Assembly (NCBI GenBank): GCA_028280715.1
Contig: JANQLG010000050.1
Span: forward strand, 62,001 to 126,000
DNA from: Spongiibacteraceae bacterium
Lineage (GTDB): Bacteria; Pseudomonadota; Gammaproteobacteria; Pseudomonadales; Dasaniaceae
Reading direction: 5' to 3'
Length of the DNA: 64,000 nt
The translations under genes were made by a program, and so were the position numbers. The notes beneath the pieces were generated by a model. That model did no database searches and had not been told where the DNA came from. It was given only the letters and a program-made list of their open reading frames with translations. Below, piece after piece: positions 36,236-45,443 of this stretch (positions are counted from its first letter, which is position 1; each line of letters starts with the position of its first letter).

Positions 36236-37483
36236 ATGTTTCAACGCTTCTGGCTGCTGCCTCTGGCACAAAAAATTGCTTCTATAACAGCCTGCCTGTG
36301 TTTGCTCAGTGCCTGCATTCTGGTAGTTGCCAGTCATCAGGGCCACCGCTCACTGATCAACCAGGCCAGCGCGCTATTCGGTGAAAGCCTGGTTGAAAAA
36401 CTGGCCTTCGATGCCAGCACTGCGCTAATACAAGATGACAAATTGAGCTTGCAATCACTGCTAAAAGAGTTGATTGAAAGCCCGATGATTTCGCGCGCCG
36501 TTATTTATGACATTGAAAATCAGCCTGTTGTGGAAGCCGGAGAACCCTCTGACGGTTTGTCATTTTCTGCATCGATTACGTTCCAAGACAGCATTGCCGG
36601 TTACGCAGTTGTTTTTTTTCAATCTGAAACACTAACGACCGCTGCAACGTCCTTAAGCTGGCAGCTATTTGGGCTGTCCTTTTTACTGAGTGCATTGGTA
36701 TTTATGATCAGCTTACCACCTGGTCGGCATCTGGCAGCCATCATCAAAGACTTAACATTAATTGCCGCCACACCTATTAAAAAAAGACGAGGAATCACTG
36801 CTACAGCCTATCGCGGGCAGGACGAATTAAAACAACTGGCATTCGCCGTGCAAAACCCTCCTAAAGATTCGGTGACCGCCACCACGCAATATTTACCTAA
36901 CGGACAATATGCATTACTCACTATCAAGCTACTTGACCTACAATCAGAATTGCAGCAGCAATCGGTTAACACAGTATCAAAACGCATGAATGTTTTTATC
37001 AAACAATTAAAAACTATCTGCGCGCTATATGATGGCAAAATGGAAGTCAGCCGAGAAAATAGTTTAAGTGTTATTTTTAGCGCCGAGGACGACGAAGGCA
37101 ATTATCCATTTCGCGCAATATGTAGCGCGTTTCTCATTAAACAATCGCTTACAAATCAGCCGGAATACTTTGATATCAGTATAGGTATCAGCGAAGGGCT
37201 CAATACTCTTGCTAATGCCGACCCTTCTTTAGCAAAACAGGCAACTATTAGTCGCAGCCTAGAAATTGCAACTGCAGCACAACACAGTATTGGCATCAGC
37301 CAACGTTTGTCAGCACACACTAGTATTAGCGGCAAGATCACTACGTCGGCCCTAGAATCAGATACCGCTTTGGACGCAATACTACAGTGCGTCCGCATCG
37401 ATACAATTAACCCACCCTATGATGAACTGTTAGACAAGCAATCAAAAAAATTGGGCGCTCAATTCAGTGAAACCATACACTAA
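36236..37483 (+). CDS. AhpA/YtjB-family membrane protein with a degenerate cyclase-like C-terminus
   Basis: A 415-residue protein with an N-terminal membrane helix (about 13-34), a periplasmic region (about 35-140) with the [21 protein letters not shown] segment, a second helix (about 142-162) and a cytoplasmic tail. Genes of the YtjB/AhpA type sit divergent to serB in enterobacteria and Pseudomonas, as here. The tail reads like a class III cyclase fold that has lost its metal-binding Asp residues ([34 protein letters not shown]), so enzymatic activity is unlikely. It ends with a 4-bp overlap on the convergent parC. Function is unknown. Confidence 0.65.
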   Translation: MFQRFWLLPLAQKIASITACLCLLSACILVVASHQGHRSLINQASALFGESLVEKLAFDASTALIQDDKLSLQSLLKELIESPMISRAVIYDIENQPVVEAGEPSDGLSFSASITFQDSIAGYAVVFFQSETLTTAATSLSWQLFGLSFLLSALVFMISLPPGRHLAAIIKDLTLIAATPIKKRRGITATAYRGQDELKQLAFAVQNPPKDSVTATTQYLPNGQYALLTIKLLDLQSELQQQSVNTVSKRMNVFIKQLKTICALYDGKMEVSRENSLSVIFSAEDDEGNYPFRAICSAFLIKQSLTNQPEYFDISIGISEGLNTLANADPSLAKQATISRSLEIATAAQHSIGISQRLSAHTSISGKITTSALESDTALDAILQCVRIDTINPPYDELLDKQSKKLGAQFSETIH

Positions 37484-39741
37484 TCGTTAACCACTTCCAT
37501 TCTATCAACCTTTTGGAAGCCTCTTGGCAACTTGTGACCGCGTCGACCACGCTCTCCCATATAATGATCCAGCTCATTAAATTTTAAATTGAGATAGCGC
37601 TTACCAGCATAAATACGTAACGTATCTTTCTGATTGACTACAGCGATAGCGACGACAAATTCTTCCCGTGACTCAACACGAGAGGTGGGAATAGAAATAA
37701 TTTTGTTACCTTTCCCGCGCGACATCACCGGCAAATCGGAAAGCGGGAACAACAACATGCGACCTTCATTGCTTACTGCCACGACAAAACTACCGTCAAC
37801 AACACCTTCACTAACAATGCCGGGTGACAATACTCGCCCACCCTTGGGCAATGTGAGAGCTGCCTTACCTGATTTATTTTTGGTATAGAGGTCGCCCAGC
37901 TTTACTACAAAACCATAACCGGCATCGGAGGCCAACAGAAATAAATCGTCTGCAGCGCCCATCATCAACCCCTCAAAACTCGCACCAGAAGGAGAATTGA
38001 TGCGTCCGGTCAATGGCTCACCCTGACCGCGGGCCGAAGGCAAAGTATGTGCAGCCACGCTGTAGGCCTTGCCAGTTGAATCAAGAATTACCGTAGTCTG
38101 ATTTGATTTACCCTTTGCGGCCAAATGAAAGCCATCGCCCGACTTATAATTCAAACTCTGGGGCTCAATATCATGCCCCTTTGCGGAACGTATCCAGCCT
38201 TTGGAGGAAAGTACCACCGTCACCGGTTCCGTCGTCATTAATTCTTCTTCGCTAAAGGCTTTGGCATCGCTACGGGCAACGATCATTGAACGACGATCAT
38301 CGCCATACTGTTCAGCGATTTCCTGCAGTTCTTTTTTCATCAGCGTTTTTAAGCGTGCAGATGAGTTGAGAATTTTTTCCAGATTTTCCTTTTCCTGCTC
38401 CAGTGCTTCTTCTTCCTCACGGATTTTCATCTCTTCCAGACGTGCCAACTGACGCAATTTGGTTTCGAGAATATATTCCGCCTGCATTTCGACCAGATCA
38501 AAACGCTTCATTAGAATCGGCTTGGGACTATCTTCCTCCCGAATAATACGAATCACTTCATCGACGTTTAGGTATACAATCATCAATGCCGCTAATCGCA
38601 TTAAACGTTCTTCGACCTTTTGCAAGCGGTATTGCAAACGACGACGTGTTGTTTCGGTTCGAAACTGCAGCCACTCACGCAAAATTTTGTCGAGAGTTTT
38701 AACTTCCGGTTTACCATCAATACCAATCATATTGAGATTAACGCGATAGGTTTTCTCAAGATCGGTGGTGGCAAACAAGTGCCCCATCATGGCTTCGATA
38801 TCGACGCGGTTGGAACGTGGAATGATAACTAGGCGCGTCGGATTTTCATGATCCGATTCATCGCGAAGATCCGCCACCATCGGCAACTTTTTCGCCTGCA
38901 TTTGTTGCGCAATTTGCTCCAGCACTTTCGAACCCGACACCTGGTGCGGCAATGCGGTCACCACCACATCACCACTATCTTTTTGCCAAACCGCGCGCAT
39001 CCGGATACTGCCACGGCCAGATTGGTACATATCCATGATATCCTGCTTCGGAGTGATAATTTCTGCTTCGGTGGGAAAATCCGGCCCCTGCACAAATTCA
39101 AATAAGTCCTGCAAACCAGCCTTGGGCTGTTCCAGTAAATGGATACAGGCCTGAACCACTTCACGTAAATTATGTGGAGGAATATCGGTGGCCATACCCA
39201 CCGCGATGCCAGTTGTGCCATTCAGTAATACCGTTGGTACTCTCGCCGGCATGACCTTGGGTTCATCCAATGTGCCATCAAAGTTTGGCTGCCAGTCTAC
39301 AGTGCCCTGACCCAATTCAGACAAGAGCAGCTCTGAAAAGGGGGCCAGCTTGGATTCGGTGTAACGCATCGCCGCAAAGGATTTCGGGTCATCGGTAGAC
39401 CCCCAGTTGCCCTGACCATCGACCAAGGGATAGCGATAGGAAAAATCCTGCGCCATCAACACCATGGCTTCATAAACTGAACTATCACCGTGTGGATGGA
39501 ACTTACCAATGACATCACCCACCGTGCGCGCCGACTTTTTATATTTGGCACTGGCCTTTAGCCCTAGCTCACTCATGGCGTAAACAATACGCCGCTGCAC
39601 CGGTTTCAAGCCATCGGCAATATTCGGCAAAGCCCGATCCAAAATAACGTACATGGAGTAATCCAGGTAGGCTTTTTCGGTATAGGTTTTAAGGGAAATC
39701 TGTTCAACACCGTCAGCTGAGATATTGAGCTGGTCTGACAT
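37480..39741 (-). CDS. parC: DNA topoisomerase IV subunit A
   Basis: A 753-residue type IIA topoisomerase subunit that, with ParE, decatenates daughter chromosomes. The active-site Tyr127 lies in AAMRYTES, preceded by [15 protein letters not shown]. Ser87 and Glu91 correspond to E. coli Ser80 and Glu84, so the quinolone-resistance region is of the susceptible type. The length, with a short C-terminal beta-pinwheel, distinguishes ParC from GyrA, and no GyrA box is seen. parE is not in the window. Confidence 0.95.
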   Translation of the reverse strand: MSDQLNISADGVEQISLKTYTEKAYLDYSMYVILDRALPNIADGLKPVQRRIVYAMSELGLKASAKYKKSARTVGDVIGKFHPHGDSSVYEAMVLMAQDFSYRYPLVDGQGNWGSTDDPKSFAAMRYTESKLAPFSELLLSELGQGTVDWQPNFDGTLDEPKVMPARVPTVLLNGTTGIAVGMATDIPPHNLREVVQACIHLLEQPKAGLQDLFEFVQGPDFPTEAEIITPKQDIMDMYQSGRGSIRMRAVWQKDSGDVVVTALPHQVSGSKVLEQIAQQMQAKKLPMVADLRDESDHENPTRLVIIPRSNRVDIEAMMGHLFATTDLEKTYRVNLNMIGIDGKPEVKTLDKILREWLQFRTETTRRRLQYRLQKVEERLMRLAALMIVYLNVDEVIRIIREEDSPKPILMKRFDLVEMQAEYILETKLRQLARLEEMKIREEEEALEQEKENLEKILNSSARLKTLMKKELQEIAEQYGDDRRSMIVARSDAKAFSEEELMTTEPVTVVLSSKGWIRSAKGHDIEPQSLNYKSGDGFHLAAKGKSNQTTVILDSTGKAYSVAAHTLPSARGQGEPLTGRINSPSGASFEGLMMGAADDLFLLASDAGYGFVVKLGDLYTKNKSGKAALTLPKGGRVLSPGIVSEGVVDGSFVVAVSNEGRMLLFPLSDLPVMSRGKGNKIISIPTSRVESREEFVVAIAVVNQKDTLRIYAGKRYLNLKFNELDHYMGERGRRGHKLPRGFQKVDRMEVVND

Positions 39742-39940
39742 GGTTAGGAATCCATCAACAATTTATTAATAAAAATATCGTCGGATTATCCCTTAGATAT
39801 CAGCCAGTTACCAGCAGCTAATAAGGATATTGCGCAGTCTTTTTAAGGGTAATTACCTAGTTTCAAAAGAGGCTGGTGATCATATACTGATTTTTAAGTC
39901 AGTCGCCCAAAGCCACTGGATTCCAACATCAGGAGAGAAT

Positions 39941-40189
39941 ATGTCCTCATCAGAGAATGTCGTGCAACTTGAGCAATTCAAGAGACAAAATGATCAACAA
40001 TTGATTGATGATATCGGCGCCAGAGCTTTCCTTTTTATTCGCGACGAGGCCGACACGCTAGGCGTTCCAGTTAAAGATGTCATTGTAGAGCACATGCTGG
40101 GATTGGCCCTGGTTATGGGCGCAGTGGAAGGCAAGGACGAAGTAAAGAAAGTTCTGGATAAAATAGGCAAACAGTTAAATTGCGTTTAG
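39941..40189 (+). CDS. small conserved hypothetical protein (82 residues)
   Basis: An 82-residue soluble protein, probably helical, with no recognised family. The ATG at 39941 is chosen because AGGAGA lies 4-9 nt upstream; a 37-codon longer frame starting at 39830 has no ribosome site. Features are VVQLEQFKRQNDQQLIDDIG, RDEADTLGVPVKDVIVEHML and a Lys-rich end. It lies divergent from parC and convergent to a K+ channel gene. Real expression is likely from the ribosome site and coding character, but no function can be given. Confidence 0.6.
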   Translation: MSSSENVVQLEQFKRQNDQQLIDDIGARAFLFIRDEADTLGVPVKDVIVEHMLGLALVMGAVEGKDEVKKVLDKIGKQLNCV

Positions 40190-40240
40190 CCCCTTCATAT
40201 CTCAACCAACAAGCCTGACTCTACATTCAAGTTTCAACAA

Positions 40241-40615
40241 TCAATTAGCGTTTGGTGATTTATAACCCGCTTCATCCAAGAGCTGTTGCGCCTGTTCAAG
40301 ATTTTGATGCTGAATAAATGCTGACGATGAAGCCTGCACTGCCAACGAAACCAAAATCCCGGTAAATATCACGCCAACAAAGGCAATCATCACCGAAAAA
40401 AAACGCGATATGGGTTTAAGCGGACGAATATCTCCATAGCCAACCGTCGTTGCAGTAATAAACGCCCAGTACACACTATCTCCTGGTCGCCAGCCCTCTC
40501 GATGACCAACCACCAACCCAAGCACCACAACCACACTGGCGAGAAACAACAACAGCGGCATCGCCATATAAATCAGCACAAAAAATATTTTGATAAACGC
40601 AATAGTGAAGTCCAT
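40241..40615 (-). CDS. two-TM potassium channel family protein
   Basis: A 124-residue protein with two membrane helices (about 8-36 and 72-95) around a pore loop carrying TTVGYGD (56-62), the K+ selectivity filter. VYWAFITATTVGYGDIRPL is a canonical pore helix plus filter. It would assemble as a tetramer. There is no RCK or cyclic-nucleotide domain; the tail after the second helix is only about 30 residues. Ligand gating is therefore not evident. Confidence 0.88.
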   Translation of the reverse strand: MDFTIAFIKIFFVLIYMAMPLLLFLASVVVVLGLVVGHREGWRPGDSVYWAFITATTVGYGDIRPLKPISRFFSVMIAFVGVIFTGILVSLAVQASSSAFIQHQNLEQAQQLLDEAGYKSPNAN

Positions 40616-40696
40616 GCCGTACCCTAATTATTTTTACTACCCACTCACGTTAAACAAGATTGAATAACATCCCCCAAACCACACTACTAACGCACG

Positions 40697-40891
40697 CTAA
40701 ATTGCTTGCACTTTTTTCTTGCCGCACCGAATACACTCTGAAACTGTCACCAAGCGCCCCTGCTTAACATCAAACTTCTGCTTAGTCACAATTTTCCATT
40801 TATGATGGCCCTGACGGCACAGGGTATTACCTTTGCTTTTTGCAGATGTCGCCTTGCCAGCAGGCTTTTTAAAAGGAAGAATTTCAGCCAT
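40697..40891 (-). CDS. small Cys/His protein, possible zinc ribbon
   Basis: A 64-residue basic protein. LCRQGHHKW near the middle and ECIRCGKKK at the C-terminus provide Cys/His and CxxC ligands for one zinc. The ATG at 40891 is preferred because GGAG lies about 7 nt upstream; the ATG four codons earlier lacks this. No family is recognised. A nucleic-acid-binding role would fit the charge and the ribbon, but this is a guess. Confidence 0.6.
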   Translation of the reverse strand: MAEILPFKKPAGKATSAKSKGNTLCRQGHHKWKIVTKQKFDVKQGRLVTVSECIRCGKKKVQAI

Positions 40892-41063
40892 ACTCTGCTC
40901 CATGATCGATCTTGCTATTAGTGCATGTTAATAAAACCTGCGTCAAGCGGCTTCACCCCTTACCAGCGCCTTATATTGTCCTGAGTTGTTAAAATCAGTA
41001 CTATTTGCCACCCATTTCCCCTTTCCAAATCGCGACACCAGTACAGATCCAAGCAGAATATCC

Positions 41064-41546
41064 ATGAACATCAGCCATAATAAAGTCGTTTCCTTTCACT
41101 ACAGTTTGTCAGATGATCAGGGGCAAATGCTGGAAACGAGCCGCACCGGTGACCCGACATTATTTCTGGTCGGCGCCAATAATGTGCTACCCGGCCTTGA
41201 GCAAGCATTACTGGGAAAAGAAGTTGGCGATAAAGTCGAGGGCACTTTAGAACCTCATCTAGCGTATGGCGTTAGAAACGAGAATAAAACAGACCGTATT
41301 TCTGCCAAATATCTTAAACACGAAGACAAACTAACCCCAGGTAAAATAGTCCGTATCAATACTGACAAGGGCATGAGAACAGCCACCATCATCAAGATAG
41401 GAAAGTTTTCAGTCGATATCGATCTCAACCATCCGCTGGCGGGAAAAACCATTACCTTTGATGTAGAAATCGTTGATATAAGAGAAGCCACGGCAGAGGA
41501 AATTGCCCATCGCCACGCTCACGGTATTGGCGGCCATCAGCACTAG
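41064..41546 (+). CDS. FKBP-type peptidyl-prolyl isomerase, SlyD-like
   Basis: A 160-residue FKBP with the SlyD layout: VVSFHYSLSDDQGQMLETS at the start, LFLVGANNVLPGLEQALLGK, then an inserted flap domain, ending in FDVEIVDIREAT and a His-rich tail (HRHAHGIGGHQH). The flap acts as a chaperone and the tail can bind nickel or other metals. SlyD proteins help fold proteins and deliver nickel to hydrogenase or urease. The tail here is shorter than in E. coli SlyD. I start at ATG 41064, where the conserved domain begins; a 26-codon longer frame has no supporting signal. Confidence 0.88.
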   Translation: MNISHNKVVSFHYSLSDDQGQMLETSRTGDPTLFLVGANNVLPGLEQALLGKEVGDKVEGTLEPHLAYGVRNENKTDRISAKYLKHEDKLTPGKIVRINTDKGMRTATIIKIGKFSVDIDLNHPLAGKTITFDVEIVDIREATAEEIAHRHAHGIGGHQH

Positions 41547-41666
41547 CCATACTTTTAATAACCAGGGAAAGAAGATGATAAAATTTTAGGCCCCAAAGTT
41601 ATTAATAAAAACATAAGTCCTGAATAAACTATGACATAATAACTCACCACATCAGGACACAATAAA

Positions 41667-42539
41667 ATGCCGGCAGTAATGCAAATAACCGCTATGTGTA
41701 AATTGCTTTTATCCGTCACGCTCACCGGTATAATTTTATTCGCATTTTCTCAACCTGCATGGTCTGATCCCGCCATAGAAACACGTAAGCGACTACTGGA
41801 AAATCAGCGCAATATGCTTCGCCTGGAACAGGAAAAACAGTTATTTGAAAAGGAACTACAGCTGACACTGACCCGGCAACGGCTAACCAATGAATCACTT
41901 CAGGGTGAGATCGATACAATAAATAACTACATCAAATTATTAGATACTGTTATGGATAATGTGTTGGGTACGATATCTCGACAGCGGTTATTGTTGAGTA
42001 CTATGGAACGTGGAGCGGCTCCCAGCACGCTGGACATGGCGCTAAATAAAGCCTTAAAAGTGAACCTCTCTGACCTATCAGAAAAGCTTGCAAATAATGA
42101 AGACGCGAGAGATGAAATTGTTAGCCTGCGCCTTATGCTGAAGGAACAAGCAGGAATTGGCAATCGACTCATCAATGCCGATAACACAATACCCTACGCC
42201 GCTGAACAGCAATTGGCAGAAGAAGAGTATTTACGCCTACTGGAATTAATCAGCAATAGCTCAGGCGAGCCGGCAGAAGATAAAAACATCACCATAACCG
42301 GTTTTATCGACAACCAACCGGTTATTCGCGAGAGAACATTGAGCTATCTGGGGCAACATCAATACCATATGGAAACCACCGTCAATCAAGGAAAAATGAC
42401 CTTTACTATAGACGGGCGCCCCTGGCATATGACAATTGATCCTGAAGATAATCAATCCACTTATGTGGTCATTTACGATATGACCAAAACAGATCAACCT
42501 CGTTTAGTGATATTTAATAAAGCGCTTTTGGTCGAATAA
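41667..42539 (+). CDS. periplasmic coiled-coil protein of unknown function
   Basis: A 290-residue protein with a signal peptide (about 1-32, cleaved near AWS), a strongly charged helix likely to form a coiled coil (about 36-85, ENQRNMLRLEQEKQLFEKEL), a second helical stretch and a C-terminal beta-rich domain (about 205-290, with GFIDNQPVIRERTLSYLGQ). I do not recognise the family. The layout, helical rod plus small beta domain, recalls periplasmic adaptors such as the TonB-system coiled-coil proteins, but no partner gene lies here. It stands between slyD-like and TPR genes with its own spacing. Confidence 0.6.
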   Translation: MPAVMQITAMCKLLLSVTLTGIILFAFSQPAWSDPAIETRKRLLENQRNMLRLEQEKQLFEKELQLTLTRQRLTNESLQGEIDTINNYIKLLDTVMDNVLGTISRQRLLLSTMERGAAPSTLDMALNKALKVNLSDLSEKLANNEDARDEIVSLRLMLKEQAGIGNRLINADNTIPYAAEQQLAEEEYLRLLELISNSSGEPAEDKNITITGFIDNQPVIRERTLSYLGQHQYHMETTVNQGKMTFTIDGRPWHMTIDPEDNQSTYVVIYDMTKTDQPRLVIFNKALLVE

Positions 42540-42565
42540 TCAATTGCCAGGGAAACTTTGTTAAT

Positions 42566-43129
42566 TTAATTCTGGTTAGGTAACTCTGCCAAACGTTCGG
42601 TCGCTTTGCTCCATTCGGGGATTAGCTCCAAAGCGCGCTGATAATCCTGCTGAGCTTCAGAAAAGCGTTGCAACTTTTCATAGGCCATACCGCGATTTAA
42701 ATACAACGATGCATCTTCACTGTTGATTTCAATAGCCTTGTTATATTCCTTGACCGCCTCTTCGATATAACCCGACATGTACCACAAATTCGCGCGGTTA
42801 CCGTAGGCAGCTGCCATATTAGGAGACAGCGCTAACGCCTTATTGTAATCCTGCACCGCTTCCTGCAGCTGGTCATTGGCAACACGTAAAATACCTCGAT
42901 TGACATAGGTTGCTGCTTTGTCGTGACCGGTTAATGTTTCCTTTTCTAGTGATAATGTACATTCCTCAATGGCCCCTTCATCGCCCATACCTAAACGTGA
43001 AACCTGCACAGCTGCCATATAACAACGACGAGCATGATCTCCCCCACCAAAAATCATTTCTGCAGAATAGGCAACACCAGAAGATAAACAAAAAGCCATT
43101 AAAAAGAGGCTGGTTATAGTTTTATTCAT
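42566..43129 (-). CDS. periplasmic TPR-repeat protein
   Basis: A 187-residue protein with a signal peptide (TSLFLMAFCLSSGVAYSA, cleaved near residue 23) and three or more TPR units in the second half: AATYVNRGILRVANDQLQEA, AAAYGNRANLWYMSGYIEEA, ASLYLNRGMAYEKLQRFSEA, each 34 residues apart. TPRs bind protein partners. The ATG at 43129 is chosen from GGGAG about 6 nt upstream; a longer frame adds 13 codons without support. The partner is unknown. It is convergent to the coiled-coil protein gene, 26 nt apart. Confidence 0.8.
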   Translation of the reverse strand: MNKTITSLFLMAFCLSSGVAYSAEMIFGGGDHARRCYMAAVQVSRLGMGDEGAIEECTLSLEKETLTGHDKAATYVNRGILRVANDQLQEAVQDYNKALALSPNMAAAYGNRANLWYMSGYIEEAVKEYNKAIEINSEDASLYLNRGMAYEKLQRFSEAQQDYQRALELIPEWSKATERLAELPNQN

Positions 43130-43362
43130 AGCAAGCTCCCATTGATGATTTAATGGAACATCTGACATTAGTTAAACATAAATTTTCCTATCTGGCGCGC
43201 TTCATTACTGTAAATTAATTGGCCTCTTAATTTAAGGACGTAATAGGCCGCAGCGCTTCTTTGCCGAAACGAGCAATTCGAGTGAGTATTAGAGGAATCA
43301 GCGCCGCACAATACGGCGCAATAGATAGGAAAATATAAATCCCTTTATTTCAAACGCGAAAT

Positions 43363-43845
43363 TTAGGAAGCACCCTTTTCCATTTGTGATTGAATATAAT
43401 TTTGCAGACCAATCTTATCGATCAATCCCAGATGCTGCTCCAACCAGTAAATATGATCCATCTCAGTATCATCTAATAGACCTTCCAGAATTTCTCTAGA
43501 AACGTAGTCCTTTTCTTCTTCACAAACGGCAATAATGCTTCTCAAACTCTCTGCAACTTTTCGCTCTGCCGCCAGATCATTTTCCAGCATTTCTTTTACA
43601 TCAGCACCGACATTAATCGGTTCTCTGGATGCTGTATCTGGCGTGCCCTCCAAAAACAGAATTCGCTCGATGAGTTTTTTTGAGTGATCTAACTCCTCTT
43701 CAAACTCATGCGACAGTTTTTCATGCAGTTTGCTAATACCCCAATCCTCATACATTTTGGAATGGGCCAAATATTGATCCATGGAAGTTAATTCCAGAGT
43801 CAATTGCTTATTTAACAGGTCGATGACCTTAGTTACACCTTGCAT
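43363..43845 (-). CDS. bfr: bacterioferritin subunit with intact ferroxidase site
   Basis: A 160-residue ferritin-like protein. The di-iron ligands Glu18, Glu51, His54, Glu94, Glu128 and His131 are all present (numbered in this protein), so it should oxidise Fe(II). Position 52, the Met that binds haem between two subunits, is Leu. It stores iron and may form a mixed 24-mer with the neighbouring subunit, which has the opposite pattern. It lies 2 nt after that gene in the same operon, so the two are made together. Confidence 0.93.
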   Translation of the reverse strand: MQGVTKVIDLLNKQLTLELTSMDQYLAHSKMYEDWGISKLHEKLSHEFEEELDHSKKLIERILFLEGTPDTASREPINVGADVKEMLENDLAAERKVAESLRSIIAVCEEEKDYVSREILEGLLDDTEMDHIYWLEQHLGLIDKIGLQNYIQSQMEKGAS

Positions 43846-43847
43846 AA

Positions 43848-44318
43848 TTAATCCTCCATCATCGACTGTAGATAATTTTCAATACCGGTATGTTGAATCA
43901 AGAACTGCTGCGCCTCAATCCAATCCACATATTCTTCTTCGTCTTCGAGAATATCTTCTAGCAGATCACGACTCACATAGTCGCTGTGCTTTTCACACAA
44001 TGTGATCGCGTCTCGCACCAATGTAATCTGTTCCATTTCCAGATCCAAATCACACTGCAGCATTTCTTCGGTTTTCTCACCAATTCTCAACTTTCCCAGG
44101 TCTTGTAAATTGGGCAGCCCTTCCAAAAAAAGAATACGTTCAATCAGGTCATCAGCCTGTTTCATATCTTTGATCGATTTTTTATAAGCTTTTTCATTGA
44201 GCTCTTCCAATCCCCAATTCCGATACATCCGCGCATGGAGGAAGTATTGATTAATTGAAGTCAACTCATGAAAAAGTACTTTATTTAATACAGCTAATAC
44301 ATCGCTATTACCTTTCAT
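43848..44318 (-). CDS. bfr: bacterioferritin subunit with haem Met52 but degenerate ferroxidase site
   Basis: A 156-residue bacterioferritin. Haem ligand Met52 is kept (KDMKQ). Of the di-iron ligands Glu18 and Glu94 remain, while Glu51 is Asp, His54 is Gln and the second His (about 130) is Tyr, so it is probably not a working ferroxidase. Such specialised pairs of haem-type and ferroxidase-type subunits are known in Neisseria and Magnetospirillum. GGAGG precedes ATG 44318; nine upstream in-frame codons are ignored. This is the first gene of the operon and ends 2 nt before the other subunit gene. Confidence 0.9.
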   Translation of the reverse strand: MKGNSDVLAVLNKVLFHELTSINQYFLHARMYRNWGLEELNEKAYKKSIKDMKQADDLIERILFLEGLPNLQDLGKLRIGEKTEEMLQCDLDLEMEQITLVRDAITLCEKHSDYVSRDLLEDILEDEEEYVDWIEAQQFLIQHTGIENYLQSMMED

Positions 44319-44706
44319 TGCACCCCTCCCGGCTATTTTGCGCAACGCAATTCTCTAACTATTAATTGCTATAAAAAATTAGTTGCCTAGTGTTACTTTG
44401 CTGTTAAACAAGGATCACTTTCAATTGCGCAAAAAATACCACTTATGCATCGACTTTTAAAGAAAAATTTCCTTATTTTTCAGAAAGTTATAATAATATT
44501 GATAAGCGATCTTATTTGCTTTTAGAGTACTACTTCGCTCATTGTATTAGCTGTCAGTTACGGATAGGTTCGTGATAAAACTCACGCATATAAAAAAACC
44601 AGCCAGTCCGCCGGTTTTTCACTAAATATTTTTAAGAACAACTTTAGAACTACTTTAAAGAGCTACCAAATTTAAGGAAAGAAAATATTAAGACGCATAA
44701 TCAACG
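44319..44706. other. gap between bacterioferritin and EF-hand genes
   Basis: No gene is recognised. AT-rich sequence around 44488-44506 (ATAATAATATTGATAAGC) weakly resembles a Fur box but is not convincing. A terminator of the EF-hand gene lies at 44594-44619. Confidence 0.4.
44594..44619 (-). terminator. Rho-independent terminator of the EF-hand gene
   Basis: AAAAACCAGC and GCCGGTTTTT pair at 9 of 10 positions around a 6-nt loop. On the minus strand a run of T follows the stem. It lies about 90 nt after the stop at 44707. Confidence 0.7.
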
Positions 44707-45099
44707 TTACACTCGAACGTCTACAAGCCTTGTTTCTTCAGTATTTGACTGAACTTCATTTAATGTTGAAATCGCTATCCGGTTTTCAGAAACAGAAGCA
44801 ATAATCTGATCCATACGACTAGCCAATTGCGCTACTCCTAAATCTTTACGCAATGAAGCTTCAGCATCTTGCTCGAACTTATTGTCTATATCTGCAGTTG
44901 TAACAATCCCATCCTTGTTAACATCAAAATTATCAACCTGTGGCGTATTAGGCTCAGCTGTCTCCAAAATCGGAGCCTCCTTAAACCTGACCAGGTCATC
45001 AAAGGTCACACTGCCATTTTCATTGACATCCAAATTTTGCGCCCTAGTATCCAACCTTGGCGCGGGGAAACTGTTAACACTTGATACTTCGATAGCCAT
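44707..45099 (-). CDS. small EF-hand (dockerin-like) calcium-binding protein
   Basis: A 130-residue protein without a signal peptide or membrane helix. Two 12-residue calcium loops are visible: DVNENGSVTFDD (24-35) and DVNKDGIVTTAD (59-70), each ending in Asp rather than Glu, as in dockerin-type or prokaryotic EF hands. A C-terminal helical part (about 80-130) follows. AGGTAGTG precedes the ATG. There is no cohesin protein in the window. The function is unknown. Confidence 0.75.
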   Translation of the reverse strand: MAIEVSSVNSFPAPRLDTRAQNLDVNENGSVTFDDLVRFKEAPILETAEPNTPQVDNFDVNKDGIVTTADIDNKFEQDAEASLRKDLGVAQLASRMDQIIASVSENRIAISTLNEVQSNTEETRLVDVRV

Positions 45100-45443
45100 G
45101 TCACTACCTGTTTACTATTCTGTGCTCTCTTAAAATAGTTTAGCGGATCAACCTGTTACTTTAAGAATTTAAAATTATAAATATTTAACATTGATAACTT
45201 ATTGTCGTTAGAAAACTATCGAAAGAAATCTGACTTAAAGTCCAAAAATCAATAACTGCTTTATTTACATAGAGTTAGTATCATACTACAGCAATAGCTC
45301 TAACGTCGGAGCCTCAGTATCCTCAATGTGAATTATTGCTATTTTCAATAGTAATTATTTCAATAATTAAGCTAATCACTTTTTAATAAAAGTACTGCAT
45401 TCAGGTTTTGTTACTTCAGAAAATCCATGTATATTGAGCGCCG
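45100..45443. other. intergenic region, no recognised element
   Basis: A 344-base AT-rich gap between the divergent EF-hand and YheT-like genes. It should hold both promoters. No convincing dyad, gene or RNA was found. Confidence 0.4.

Noticed and set aside
44488-44506. Possible Fur box near the bacterioferritin operon
   Set aside because: The ATAATAATATTGATAAGC stretch matches the GATAAT repeat pattern only loosely in an AT-rich region, so it is too weak to call.
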